In this document: positions 33,554 through 43,256 of the stretch, one piece after another
How positions within the stretch are numbered: position 1 is the first letter of the stretch
How the letters are laid out: every line of letters starts with the position of its first letter
Assembly (NCBI GenBank): GCA_011799875.1
Contig: CM022297.1
Span: 443,039,292 to 443,103,291, forward strand
DNA length: 64,000 bases
Reading direction: 5' to 3'
Source of the DNA: Thinopyrum elongatum
Lineage: Eukaryota; Streptophyta; Magnoliopsida; Poales; Poaceae
Notes under the pieces: model-generated
Seen by the model: only the letters and a program-made list of their open reading frames with translations
Told to the model about the DNA's origin: nothing
Databases searched by the model: none
Made by a program: the position numbers and the translations under genes

Positions 33554-34572
33554 ATGAACTTCTTTAAGAGGAGTTCTTCGAGGAGGAGGTCCTCGAAGGG
33601 ATCATCGAGCGAGAGCTCGATACGGCAAGCGTATGTTGAACCAAGGGCAAGTTCGACGTGAATCGCCAAAGCCAAATCATGCCGGTGGTCGTGTAATGAG
33701 TGCATGATAGGTGCGGGCATTAAGGAAGAATTCGGTCAATATATTAATAATACTGAGCTCGCTCCCTTCGTCGCATATAAGTGCACTCAACACTACAACC
33801 TTACACATTCATTCACTCAAAAGTTTGAGTATCACTCTCGCAATTCTAGAGTCTTATTTGACCTATATGGTGGATCCTATGGTATGTCTCTAGAAGAATT
33901 ATGTGATGCATGCAAATTCCATATTGGGGCTCGCTTGGCGAACCACAAAAAATTGATTATGATATGTTTCTTAGTAGCCTTTGCACTGGTGAGGATAGGG
34001 GTGTTACACAAGCTAGAATAAAAAGCATTCATTTTCCTGCTATTCGATATTTTACACTTTTTAATGGGAAATACATTTCTGGTAAACAATACCCTAGTGC
34101 ACTTTGTGCCCCGGACTTGAGCATTATCCATACCGCTCTAACAAGCCATAGACCGTATAATCTTGGGGCAATTGTTGCACATAGGCTACACCGCAATGCG
34201 GGTAATGAAGATTTATATGGAGGAATTTAAGCCTCCCGCGTAGCTGCCAGGCTTGGGGTCTCCCCTCGGCCCAATGGTCCTATACTGCCTGATAAATATT
34301 TAGATTTTGAGGTGATGCAGCGCCATGACTTTATTAAGGACAACACTCACGTATATGATTATAACTTGATATTTGATAAATACCGGGTTGTCTCTGTTAT
34401 TTTTCCTGCACCTATTCTCTTTGCTTTTCAGAGCAAACAAAGATATTTTCTCCATGAGAATGAGGTGCAAGAGTATAACGCGGCATTGGAAGATGCCTGT
34501 CTTGCTGAGGAGGCGGCCCAGCATGCCTCCATGAGCTACGATTATGACTATTATCCTGGTCAGCGCTGGTAA
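33554..34572 (+). pseudogene. Broken third ORF of H (downstream of protease)
   Basis: The ORF starts MNFFKRSSSRRRSSKGSS at 33554 and is cut by TGA at 33659. The same frame resumes through TQKFEYHSRN, VLFDLYGGSYGMSLEELC, and shifts frame near 33908. It then continues QIPYWGSLGEPQK, KSIHFPAIRYFTLFNGKYI and LGAIVAHRLHRNAGNEDLYGGI to a TAA at 34228. A last part runs LPDKYLDFEVM, VFPAPILFAF-like blocks and an acidic Tyr-rich end YDYDYYPGQRW at 34572. I recall this protein family from Triticeae Athila-like elements, in the position called env-like, with unknown function. I see no signal peptide or convincing membrane segment. Confidence 0.72.
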
Positions 34573-35101
34573 TTACCAATCTAGGCCAAAAGCCTAAGTT
34601 TGGGGGAGTATGTTTCTCACCGACAATATATTCATGTTCACACATTCATTTTAGTTGTCGGTGTTCATCCTCTTTCATTGTATAATCGATGCTAGTTTTT
34701 ATTTCTTGTTTTCTTCTTGTGTGTTTGAAAAACTTTGGAAAACCAAAAATATTTCTCACATCTTTTTAGTTTTTCTTTCCTGTTTAGTTAATTCATAGCA
34801 TTAAAAGAAAACCCAAAAATATTTCTCGTTTCCTCTTTTACTCGCTGGGAGCTTTCCCGTGTAAATAGTTTTTCATGTTTTCATTTTTCTCCTATTATAA
34901 TTTGCTTTCTTTAGAAAAACTCAAAACTCCAAAAATATTTCAGTGTGTTTCTATGAAATTCTTTATTTCTTTGAGTCGTCGTAGGGAGAAGACCATGATG
35001 AAATTTTTGAGTGGCTCTCATATACTTTATTGTTGATCTAACGAAGAGCCCATATTACCTTGTCTTCTCCCTATAATAAAATGTTTGCAGATTCCAGCTT
35101 A
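34573..35101 (+). other. 3' internal region of H up to the CACTA insertion
   Basis: CTAAGTTTGGGGGAG at about 34593 resembles a polypurine tract but lies 2 kb before the true one. The rest is T-rich sequence with the repeated word AAAAATATTTCTC. The CACTA inserts after TTA at 35099-35101. Confidence 0.6.
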
Positions 35102-35900
35102 CACTGGTACAGCAAGGTGATATACAAACAGTTTTTAACCCCTTTCTGTGAAGGCGTTCTGAACTATCGCCAAGTGAGTGACTGCGATAGGGGGGTACTT
35201 CCCACACGACCCAGAAACCGTCGGGGATAGGCCCTCCTGGTACACACGCTCGGCAAAATGAGGTCGTGTGCGATGGGCGAGCGATCAAATACGGTTATAT
35301 GCACAGTTGTGCTAAAAAAATAAATTATACAGGCCAAATCATGTTCGGTCGTAAGTACATCCCACACAGTCAGTCCCGGCTAAACGTTTCCGTTCGTATG
35401 TATATTCCACACAGTCAATCCAAGGAATATGTTTCCGTTAGTATGTACATCCCACATAGTTAATCCAAGTAGTATGTTTCCATTCGTATATACATCCCAC
35501 ACAGTCACTCCAAGGAAAACGTTTCCGTTCGCAGGTACATCACACAATTTTCCCCATTAAATCATTTGTGATAGCGTTGCCATTGCACACGATATTAACA
35601 ATTTTATCATTTGCGTTATTGAATGCATCACACACGGTGCATGGAAGAAACTATGTGGCAAAGGCTGTCCATCACACACACTTTTGTTGTGGTAAACATT
35701 TGCGTAAGGTGACCTAATGCAAACGGTTTTCAAGAGGATGTCGTGTGTGATTGTTCATTGATCCAACACGGTTTATTCCTACAAACTGTGTGCGTTGCCT
35801 GAGGTCATCGCCACGGTGTTTTCTCAATAACCGTTTGCAATAGAAAAATAGCAGGCTAATTGGCCATTAGCAAGCTAATTGCCCTATTATTAATAATCCA
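35102..35900. repeat. Left subterminal repeat region of CACTA C
   Basis: Units such as ACGTTTCCGTTCG followed by TACATCCCACACAGTCA recur about four times between 35345 and 35540, then AACGGTTT, ATCACACAC and GTGTGCGT words continue to 35850. Such arrays are typical transposase-binding subterminal regions of CACTA elements. Confidence 0.75.
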
Positions 35901-36090
35901 TTTATTAATCTAACTAACATTTCATATTAAGCACACAATATATTTCATTTTCATATTAAGGAAGCAGGATTTCATAATTGAAATACGTCAGAGTACAACA
36001 TCATATAGCTTCGGCACTCAGCTAGCCCGTTACACAACTCCACCAGCACCAAGTTTCACATGCAACATCTATAACCTTTCGAAATTAGCA

Positions 36091-36600
36091 TCATAGACGG
36101 TACATAGACAGATAGATCTCATCTGGAAAACTGCTGAAGCGGAAGGCAAATATTGAGCCTTCATTGATGTTGAAGGTCTTTGCAACTTTAGGCCAGTGCC
36201 TGTCCATCCTTCGTCCTCTTCAGGAACACTTCAATATTGAACCGTGGGTGTTGTATGAATACCTTCGTCGCCTCCTGGCCATACATGTGGTTTGAGAGGT
36301 AATCATCAGTGAACTGCTTCGAAAAGGCCTCAAAACAAGGATATGCATAAATATCTTCTCTAGATTTGAAATGGCGCAAATGAATTAAAAAGACAAGGTA
36401 TAACACTTAGCACCATCCTGTAGTGAACTGATGTCTTCTTCATTATGCAGACAAAGATCTTGTTGGTTTTTGTTGCTAATTTCTTTATCGTAACAATCTT
36501 TCTGAGTTTCTTGACTTGACTGATATTCATGGACAACTCATTTCCACATATGCAAAAAGGGTCAAACAGTGGGTCAAAACCTCTGATAGCAGGACCTACA
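36091..36600 (-). pseudogene. B3-domain gene fragment in CACTA C
   Basis: The minus strand encodes, in two frames, pieces of a plant B3 DNA-binding protein. The first piece (about 36590-36424) reads KKLATKTNKIFVCIMKKTSV. The second (about 36336-36191) reads FSKQFTDDYLSNHMYGQEA and VFIQHPRFNIEVFLKRTKDG. After a frame change at about 36190, HWPKVAKTFNINEGSIFAF and SSFPDEIYLSMYRL end at TGA 36091. W.KVA.TF.I.EG.I.AFRF fits the second half of a B3 fold. The two pieces are separated by about 90 bp that could be an intron. Acquired by the transposon and now broken. Confidence 0.58.
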
Positions 36601-36746
36601 TGTGCAAGACCAAATTGTTAAAAAACTAATATTTAAAAACAAGAAGTGGAAAGGTGTGTTATTAACTACAACATGCCTAATATTTAAAAACAAGCAAATG
36701 TAGTCATTCAAACTTGTATTGTGCAGGTCTAAGTACACTAGTTATT

Positions 36747-37190
36747 GGCCCTGTTTGGATCCATGGGTTAGAGTTAGTTTGAGCTAGTTTGGGCTCAAAT
36801 AGCCCTAAAGTATCCAAACATGATGGCTAGTTTGAGCTAGTTGTGTCAAACCCACCCAAAACAACTATCCCACCCAAGAGGTGCTGATTGGGGCTAGTTC
36901 TCCTAGTGCATTTATTGTCAATCTAACAATGTCATCCAAACACCTCTTTGGCTAGAGTGAGTTCAGGGTTAGTCATTGTTGAGTATCATTGTTATTTAGG
37001 AAATGTAGGATAGCGTAGGATTTATTCTACCTTGACTTGTACTCCAAGATGACCATGTACTCATATATATATGCCCACGAGGCTCAAGAAATACAATCAA
37101 CTATTCCACCAATCTCTCTCTCCCTTTTAACTGTCATGAGCTAGAAACTAACTCTAACCTCTAGCTAAATTAGAGTATCTAAACAGTGCC
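36747..37190. mobile_element. MITE with GGCCCTGTTTGGAT termini (Tourist-like)
   Basis: The left end is GGCCCTGTTTGGATCC and the right end reverse complement is GGCACTGTTTAGATAC. Both are followed by related GGTTAGAGTTAGTTT-like sequence, forming long imperfect terminal inverted repeats. The class is probably PIF/Harbinger, but I could not fix the target duplication. A small solo LTR interrupts it. Confidence 0.65.
36977..37132 (+). mobile_element. 156-bp solo LTR, TRIM-like, with GTCAT target duplication
   Basis: The element begins TGTTGAGTATCATTG and ends CCCTTTTAACT. GTCAT flanks it at 36972-36976 and 37133-37137. It includes a TATATATATGCCC promoter-like block and AATACAATCAAC near the end. 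The final base pair is CT rather than CA. Confidence 0.78.
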
Positions 37191-37223
37191 ATTGTTAAAT
37201 CAAATGGAAAGACGTGTTAAATA

Positions 37224-37480
37224 CTCCCTCCAGTCCTTTTTACTCTGCATATAAGAATTGTCTGAAGTAAAACTTCATAAAGTTTGACCTTATTTATATG
37301 AAAAAATATCAACATCTACCATGCTAAAGTTATACAATATGAAAATTTAAGTCATGACACATGTACTGATATTTATTTCATATTGTGAATGTTGGTATTT
37401 TGTTCTATAAAGTTGGTCAAACTTTACGAGGCTTGACTTTAGACAAATCTTATATGTGAACTAAAAAGATTCGGAGGGAG
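37224..37480. mobile_element. Stowaway-type MITE
   Basis: The termini are CTCCCTCCAGTCC and GATTCGGAGGGAG, inverted and flanked by TA on both sides (37222-37223 and 37481-37482). The 257-bp AT-rich body with AAGTTTGACC / GGTCAAACTT arms is typical of Triticeae Tc1/Mariner MITEs. Confidence 0.88.
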
Positions 37481-37792
37481 TACAACATGCTTAACAGCAA
37501 CCAAATATAGCCATTCATAGAGCTATTGTTAAATTTGGTATTGATGAAATTGAACTGCACAGTTCATACTAGCACATATAAAACATCACACTGTTAATAG
37601 CTGAAATAAACAAGGCATACTACGAACAACCAAAGATGGCAATTGAAACTGGACATATGCTAACTACAAACCACCAAACAACCATAAACCATAGAAATAA
37701 ACAAGGCATAATGCAAACAACCAAATATAGCAATAAATACTGGATAGGTTCTCACTACAAAAGGGGTTCGAGAAAACAAATCATGGGTTTCC

Positions 37793-38329
37793 TCACTTGT
37801 CACATATTGGCTCCTCCTCGTGGTCGCCGTCGATGAGGTCTGACTTGCCAGCTGAGGATCCCAAGCCAGCGTCGCAGAACGTGTCCTTCAAAAATGACAA
37901 AAGGGGCTCCATGGCAATGAAGGATGGCAAATTGTTCATGACGAGCCGCGGGAGATCAGCGGCAGGGCCATCGATGAGATCGACGGCTGTCAAACCCGAA
38001 GGGTTGGGGGTGGGCAACTTAACCTGTGACATAACCCGCGTCAAGCCGTCGGTGTCGACGACCTCGATGTCGTAGCCGGCGACCGCGACATGCCAGAATA
38101 CTCTAGCCCGCTGATAGAAAAGCTCAATCAAGGTCCAGTCATTGTTGTCAGCTTCCTCGGCGGCCACCTCGCCGACGTCGGGCGAAGAGGCCGCGGTAAA
38201 GCTCTTTTGGGTGATTCGCTCCTCGAGTTCCCCGGGAAGCGTAGCTGGGCTTAGGCTGCAACGCTCTGGAGTGGGGGAGGGGGGTGGGGATGGGCATCTC
38301 TGGGAAAGGGGGTGTTTCACAGGCGTCAT
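37793..38329 (-). CDS. 178-codon ORF of unknown function in CACTA C
   Basis: An open minus-strand frame starts at ATG 38329 and ends at TGA 37793. The N-terminus is Ser/Pro-rich. The middle contains NDWTLIELFYQRARVFWHVA and GYDIEVVDTDGLTRVM, and the C-terminus is acidic and ends DHEEEPICDK. No family is recognised. Codon composition is genic (GC-rich third positions), unlike the AT-rich surroundings, which suggests captured host exon sequence. It lies on the same strand as the B3 fragment 1.2 kb downstream and could be its first exon, but I see no splice sites proving this. Confidence 0.45.
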   Translation of the reverse strand: MTPVKHPLSQRCPSPPPSPTPERCSLSPATLPGELEERITQKSFTAASSPDVGEVAAEEADNNDWTLIELFYQRARVFWHVAVAGYDIEVVDTDGLTRVMSQVKLPTPNPSGLTAVDLIDGPAADLPRLVMNNLPSFIAMEPLLSFLKDTFCDAGLGSSAGKSDLIDGDHEEEPICDK

Positions 38330-38574
38330 CTAAGAAACTCAGGGCGGCGAGGGTATGTATATCGATGGGTAAACTACACGGGCAGACCAGCAGAGGTTGA
38401 CGATGGAGGCGGCGCGGCGGCAGCGGCGGCGACCTAGCTAGGTTTTGAGTGAGGGAGGGGTGGTGTGTATGTGTGTGAGTGGGGGATTTGGGGTGAGCGA
38501 AGGATTTGGGGTGTGTGTGTATGGAGGGGTCCAAGGTGGTGTTTGAGGAAATGCCGCGGGTACTGAAAATTTTA

Positions 38575-38905
38575 TTAGGCGGGAGTAAAATGGCAGGGCT
38601 ACCAAAAATTTGGATCAAGGGATTGAAGCAGAGCGGGGCGGGAGTAACGAACATCACACATGATTAAAACATAATAATCATGTGCTATCAAGCAGAAAAA
38701 CACTCCAGCCGAGCAGATATTTTTGAGATTGCGAGGGATGCACGCGGGAGTAAAATGCCGGGGCTACTGAAAATTTGGATCTACTGATTGAAGCAGAGCG
38801 GGAGTAACAGACATCGCACACGGTCCAGACATACTAATCGTGTGCTATCAAACAGAAAAACCATCTAGGCGGGTAGATATTTTCGAGATTGCGAGGGAGT
38901 AGATA
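38575..38905. repeat. Direct duplication of a ~165-bp unit
   Basis: GCGGGAGTAAAATG occurs at about 38579 and 38744. Each is followed by AAAATTTGGATC, GAAGCAGAGCGG, TCGTGTGCTATCAA-like and GATTGCGAGGGA words. The units carry CACTA subterminal words such as CATCGCACACGG. Confidence 0.7.
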
Positions 38906-39469
38906 TTTTCGAGAGGGGGAGGGAAGCCTCGTGGATCCCAATCTGCTATGATCATGTGGGTGACAGGGGCAGGGGCTCGGCACACGGGTAGTCCTAGGGA
39001 ACGGTGTCTGTAGATGGTTGCTGCGTCCGACTCGTCTGCTGTTTATAAATTTGGCCAAAAAAATGCGGGAAAGGGTCAGAACACGAACACACTTGCATGT
39101 GGACCAAATATATGTATGAAAAGGGTGGTTTGATGTTCAAATACTCAATGCACAACTTTGATGTGGCACCTGTCGCACAAAGCGCATGTTATTATTGCTA
39201 GCCCCCCCACCCCCACAAACAAACACACGCACACACACACTTCGTGTTGCCGGGAGGGGAATCCTAGCTATGAACGCATGCCCCCAAATAGCTAGGTCTG
39301 ACATCTCACCCTACCGTAACACAAAACCAAAAGGAGTACATCATGGTCAACCCCCTCCCCCCCTTTGCTTCTGATCAAATGTGGACCGTGTGCGGGCCCA
39401 CAGATGTGTTCTTCTGGCGTTAGATGGGTGAGACCACATACGAGCCACACCTGCGGGTGGCCCGATGTG

Positions 39470-39540
39470 GTGTGTGTGGTGTGTGTGTGTGTGTGTGTGT
39501 GGTGGTGTGTGTGTTGTGTTGATGTGTGGTGTGTGTGTGA
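39470..39540 (+). repeat. (GT)n microsatellite
   Basis: Nearly continuous GTGTGTGTG with interruptions, within one unit of the larger array. Confidence 0.85.
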
Positions 39541-40385
39541 AAACGATGTGGTATGATATTTAAATAACCAAATCACAAATTTGATGTGTCTCATGTGCAT
39601 CGCAAATTAACCGGACATCCCCGACCCCACGGAGGTTCATTTAGTACGAAGTAGTACTGTGTCCCCCCCCCCCCCCACACACACACACTATGAGTCGGTG
39701 GGAGGGGGCATCTCACCAAGGCGTATTGTAAGACTGACCAAGAAGAATCACCACCTTGGTCGTATAAGCTCTCTTGTTTGTTGGGTCAAAGTCATGCATT
39801 GATGTTCCACATGCGGCCCCACAAAATAGGCTCGCTTGTCGCCGATAACCACGCGAGGGAGTGCCTGAAGACAATCACTGCGTGCATGTGGCCCAAACAT
39901 AAAGTGTCATGTGGTGTTTGAATATACCCAATGCACAACTTTGATGTGGCAGCGTGCTTTTGGAACCGGAAAGTCCCCACACGGAGTGAGGGTTCACGAC
40001 GCGTGTATACTATATATATATAGGGATTCATGTGTATGCGAGCCCTCAAACTTAGGTCTCGAATCTCACCATGATCGACGTACGACTATACGGTAACGCG
40101 AGGCAAGAGAAGAAGAATCCACCCTGGTAACCTCTCTCGCGTTGTTGGTCGAAGTGATGGACGTCCACGCGGGCCCACGAATATATAGGCCGACGATGAT
40201 AACCAAGGGAGGGAGAGTGCCCAAAGACAACCACTGCATGTATGTGCCCCAAACATATGTATGGACATGCGTGATGCATGCATATATGTTTAAATACCAA
40301 AAGCACAACATTTTGATGTGGCGCATGCATGCGTCGAAAATCGCACAGTCCCCACAAAGATCTGGTTCATGACGCGTTGCGTGCT

Positions 40386-40406
40386 CCCCCCCCCCCCCCC
40401 CCCCCA
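40386..40406 (+). repeat. Poly-C tract
   Basis: About 21 consecutive C bases in one unit of the array. Similar but shorter tracts occur at 39664-39677 and 42517-42530. Length may be unreliable in assembly. Confidence 0.85.
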
Positions 40407-41460
40407 CTTCGACCCGGTGGGAGGGATTCATGCGTACACATGTGCGCAAAGTATAGTTGCATGTACCGAACCATATAAGACGAACCAAAATTTAATCCCC
40501 TCCTAATTATAAGTCAAACTAACCTCTATCACTGTCGGTCGAAGTGATTGAGCAAGCGGGCACACAGAGATGGACGAAGCATCTCGCCGATAACCCCGTG
40601 AGTGAGTGCTAGAGGACAACCACCATCGCTTGCTTGTGGGCCAAACACATGTATGGAGATGTGTGGTTGTGATGTTTGAATACCTAATATATATGCAGAA
40701 CTTTGATGTGGCACCTGCCTCGGAAACCTTTAAGTCCCCCACACGAACCGAGGTTCATGACACATAGTATATATATGTTGCCCCCTTCCCCTCTTCGACG
40801 CGTAATGTATACTCCTGCGTACCGTAACACAACCCGAAAATAATCCTCCTTGTTCGTCAAATTACCTTTCTCGTTGTGTCATATATTAGATGGACGACGA
40901 CCTCGCGGGTCCATGGAGGGAAGAGTCGCAGGCGAATGAGTGACAACCATCATCTGCACGTGGCCCAATGTGTTGGTGATGTTTTTAATACCCAATATGC
41001 ACAACTTCTTTGCGGCACCTGCCTCGGAAACCGAAAAGTCCCCACACGGAGCGAGATCGATTCATGACGTGTGTGTAGTATGTGCTGCCCCGGCCCCCTC
41101 CTCCCCTCTTTGACGCGTACTATATACTCCTACCGCAACACAACCCAAAAAGAAACCTCCTTGCTAGGTCAAAGTGATGGAGGACAACCTCGCGGGCCCA
41201 CGGATGGAAGCATCACACGCGAGTGAGTGTCCTATATGACGCGCAATATTGCCCCCGGCCACCCTCTTCAACGCGTACTACATATATATACTCCTACCGT
41301 ACGTATAACAAAAACAAAAAAATGACCATCCTTGTTGGTCAAATTAACCTCTCTCATCGCATGTCATAGTGCTGGACGGCGACCTCGCGGGCCCACGAGA
41401 GTGAGTATCCTAGGACCATCGCATGCATGTAGCCCAAAGATGCATATGTCAAACTTTTTC

Positions 41461-42357
41461 TGCAGCGAACATGCGACCAAAGGAGTTTAGTGTTGAAAAT
41501 TGAAAAAATAGATAGCATTTGTCTATTTTTTATACATTGATTGATTTCCCAGGGATTTAAATGTGAAAAAATCAAATTTGATCTACATGAGACCCGTGAT
41601 AGTGCACGAAAATGGATTGCAAAATCATATGTGTACGTGTCCCTGGGTGCATGTTTAGTCCCCATGCAAGAAATTTCTAACATCGAGAATCTTGATTTTA
41701 AAATCCAATAAATCCAAAACTAAGTTGAAATTCATGAAACTTATCGTGGTGTCATATGGACACCAATAGACTGTGATATTATTATTATTTTCAAATTTGA
41801 GACAAGTTTTGATATAATCTTCTTACATACAGGAAATTATAAATAATTATCAACCAATATCGCAAACGAACTATTTTATTCAAACTGTGTGCGTTAGACC
41901 AACAATGTAAGTGTCGTGCTTCGGTTAAGCAATAAAGCGGTAGAATTAATCATCAAAAAGAAAAAATCAATATAATACGTGCCGCGCACACGTCCCGTGT
42001 GCCGTACGAGCATGCGTGAGTTGATGAGACGCATGCTAGCAGGCAGCCCGGGAGGCCGAGGCATGCGCGTGTTTGCTACGCACTCACCGTGGGGCATGCT
42101 AGTAGCTGTGTGAAATGACGGTAGGCGTGCCAGCAGTCCGCTACGCAGGCTCACCGGGAGGCAAGCCAGCCCTTTGACCGCCGCCCACCTCGCTCCCACT
42201 ACTCCATATCAATGGCGTGCCCGATCCGCTTGTCATAATAGGCGGCCGCACACCCCGTCCATAGTTGTCACCGCCGCATGGAGTGTATTAGATTTTGCCG
42301 AAGCGCACCATCGGTGGGAGTGGCGACGCCAGGGCTAGTGAAGCACCCACGCAATGC
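41461..42357. other. CACTA C spacer without recognised gene
   Basis: AT-rich sequence to about 41960, then GC-rich sequence with GCATGC words. A CAAACTGTGTGCGTTAGACC word near 41880 matches the subterminal motif. No domain is recognised. Confidence 0.4.
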
Positions 42358-42510
42358 ATGAAGCTGGGCGCAGAGGTTGCTGTCGCCGCTGACGAGGTCT
42401 CGCGTGGGTAGCAGCACGACCTTAACTTCATCGCCATCGTCGTGCCTCCCCAGCCGGAGCCGGAGGTCCACAGCTACTCCGGCAACGACTCCGACTCCGA
42501 CGGAAAACCG
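42358..42510 (+). pseudogene. Possible captured exon, unknown protein
   Basis: A + strand frame opens MKLGAEVAVAADEVSRG, meets TAG at 42409, and continues QHDLNFIAIVVPPQPEPEV and SYSGNDSDSDGKP before a GT at 42511. The sequence looks like real coding (GC-rich third positions, acidic/proline pattern). A possible second exon follows an AG near 42840 (IAMYTDEAPASGNDIRC). No family is recognised. Confidence 0.35.
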
Positions 42511-42720
42511 GTTAGCCCCCCCCCCCCCCTTGTTGGGAACAGAAACCCTTGGTTATGTTCACCCAGTCCATGAAGTCAGAGTAAGATTCATTAGATCCGT
42601 GTAGTGTATTGATTGTTTGAATGGTATCTATGGTTAGTGATTAATTGTTTGGTCTGTACAAATGATTTTTTTGCTAATAATCTGACTAGAGTTAGCGTGC
42701 GTGCTAATAATTCGTAGCCA

Positions 42721-42840
42721 GATCTTGAGAATTGATTTTGAATGTCCTACATATATGTTTGTGCCCTTTTTTTCTTCCAGATCTTGAGAATTGATTTTGA
42801 ATTTCCTACATGTATGTTTCTGCCTTTTTTTTATTCCAGA
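42721..42840. repeat. Tandem duplication of ~60 bp spanning a splice-acceptor-like end
   Basis: Two copies of AGATCTTGAGAATTGATTTTG with the following TCCTACAT-TATGTTT-TGCC and a T-rich, TTCCAG ending. If the neighbouring exon call is right, this duplicates the end of the intron. Confidence 0.8.
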
Positions 42841-43256
42841 TTGCTATGTACACAGATGAGGCTCCGGCCAGCGGAAACGACATACGTTGTATCTTCCCGC
42901 CTTGATTTATTTTACAGAGGCAACATGCAACTGTGCTAAACATATGAAATTATTCAGGGTTCGTTTCGCCTTTTTATACATTGATTTTCCTAGGCATTTT
43001 AACAAATAGCCACCACGTTATTATCGCAAACGATCGTATTAGTCCAACCATGGGCGTTCTTCAACTAACCATTTAGTACCGCGGGCAGCTGTTTGATTAG
43101 ACGGGACGACTGTGAGCAGTCCGCCGCGCACACCGCGAGCGCTGCAATTTATTGCTGGTTTTGGACTTTTTTTTCGGCCGCCTCGGGAAGGTACGTAGAA
43201 TAGTCCTCCATTCTCATCTACAAGCACCGCCGCCGAGGATCTCCGCCTGCTGCGAG
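42841..43256. promoter_or_regulatory. Upstream region of the F-box gene
   Basis: After the possible small exon near 42840-42900, no gene is seen until the F-box ATG at 43257. The region should contain its promoter. I see no clear TATA box at a suitable distance. Confidence 0.3.

Larger units (their letters stand above)
39050..41460. repeat. Array of ~300-440-bp degenerate tandem units in CACTA C
   Basis: A shared core occurs at about 39143, 39580, 39935, 40305, 40700 and 41000. Each unit has TTTGATGTGGCACCTG-like sequence, then CCGGAAAGTCCCCACACGG, GGTTCATGACGCG, a C-rich tract, ACGCGTACT-like words and a GGCCCAAACAT block. Units vary in length through poly-C, (GT)n and AT tracts. No coding frame persists through them. 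Confidence 0.65.

Noticed and set aside
34593..34608. Purine tract CTAAGTTTGGGGGAG considered as the end of H
   Set aside because: No LTR follows. H internal sequence continues to the true tract at 49026.
35345..35540. Regularly spaced ~60-bp repeats that superficially resemble a CRISPR array
   Set aside because: The units are contiguous, diverged, and lie in the subterminal region of a plant CACTA. There are no unique spacers or cas genes.
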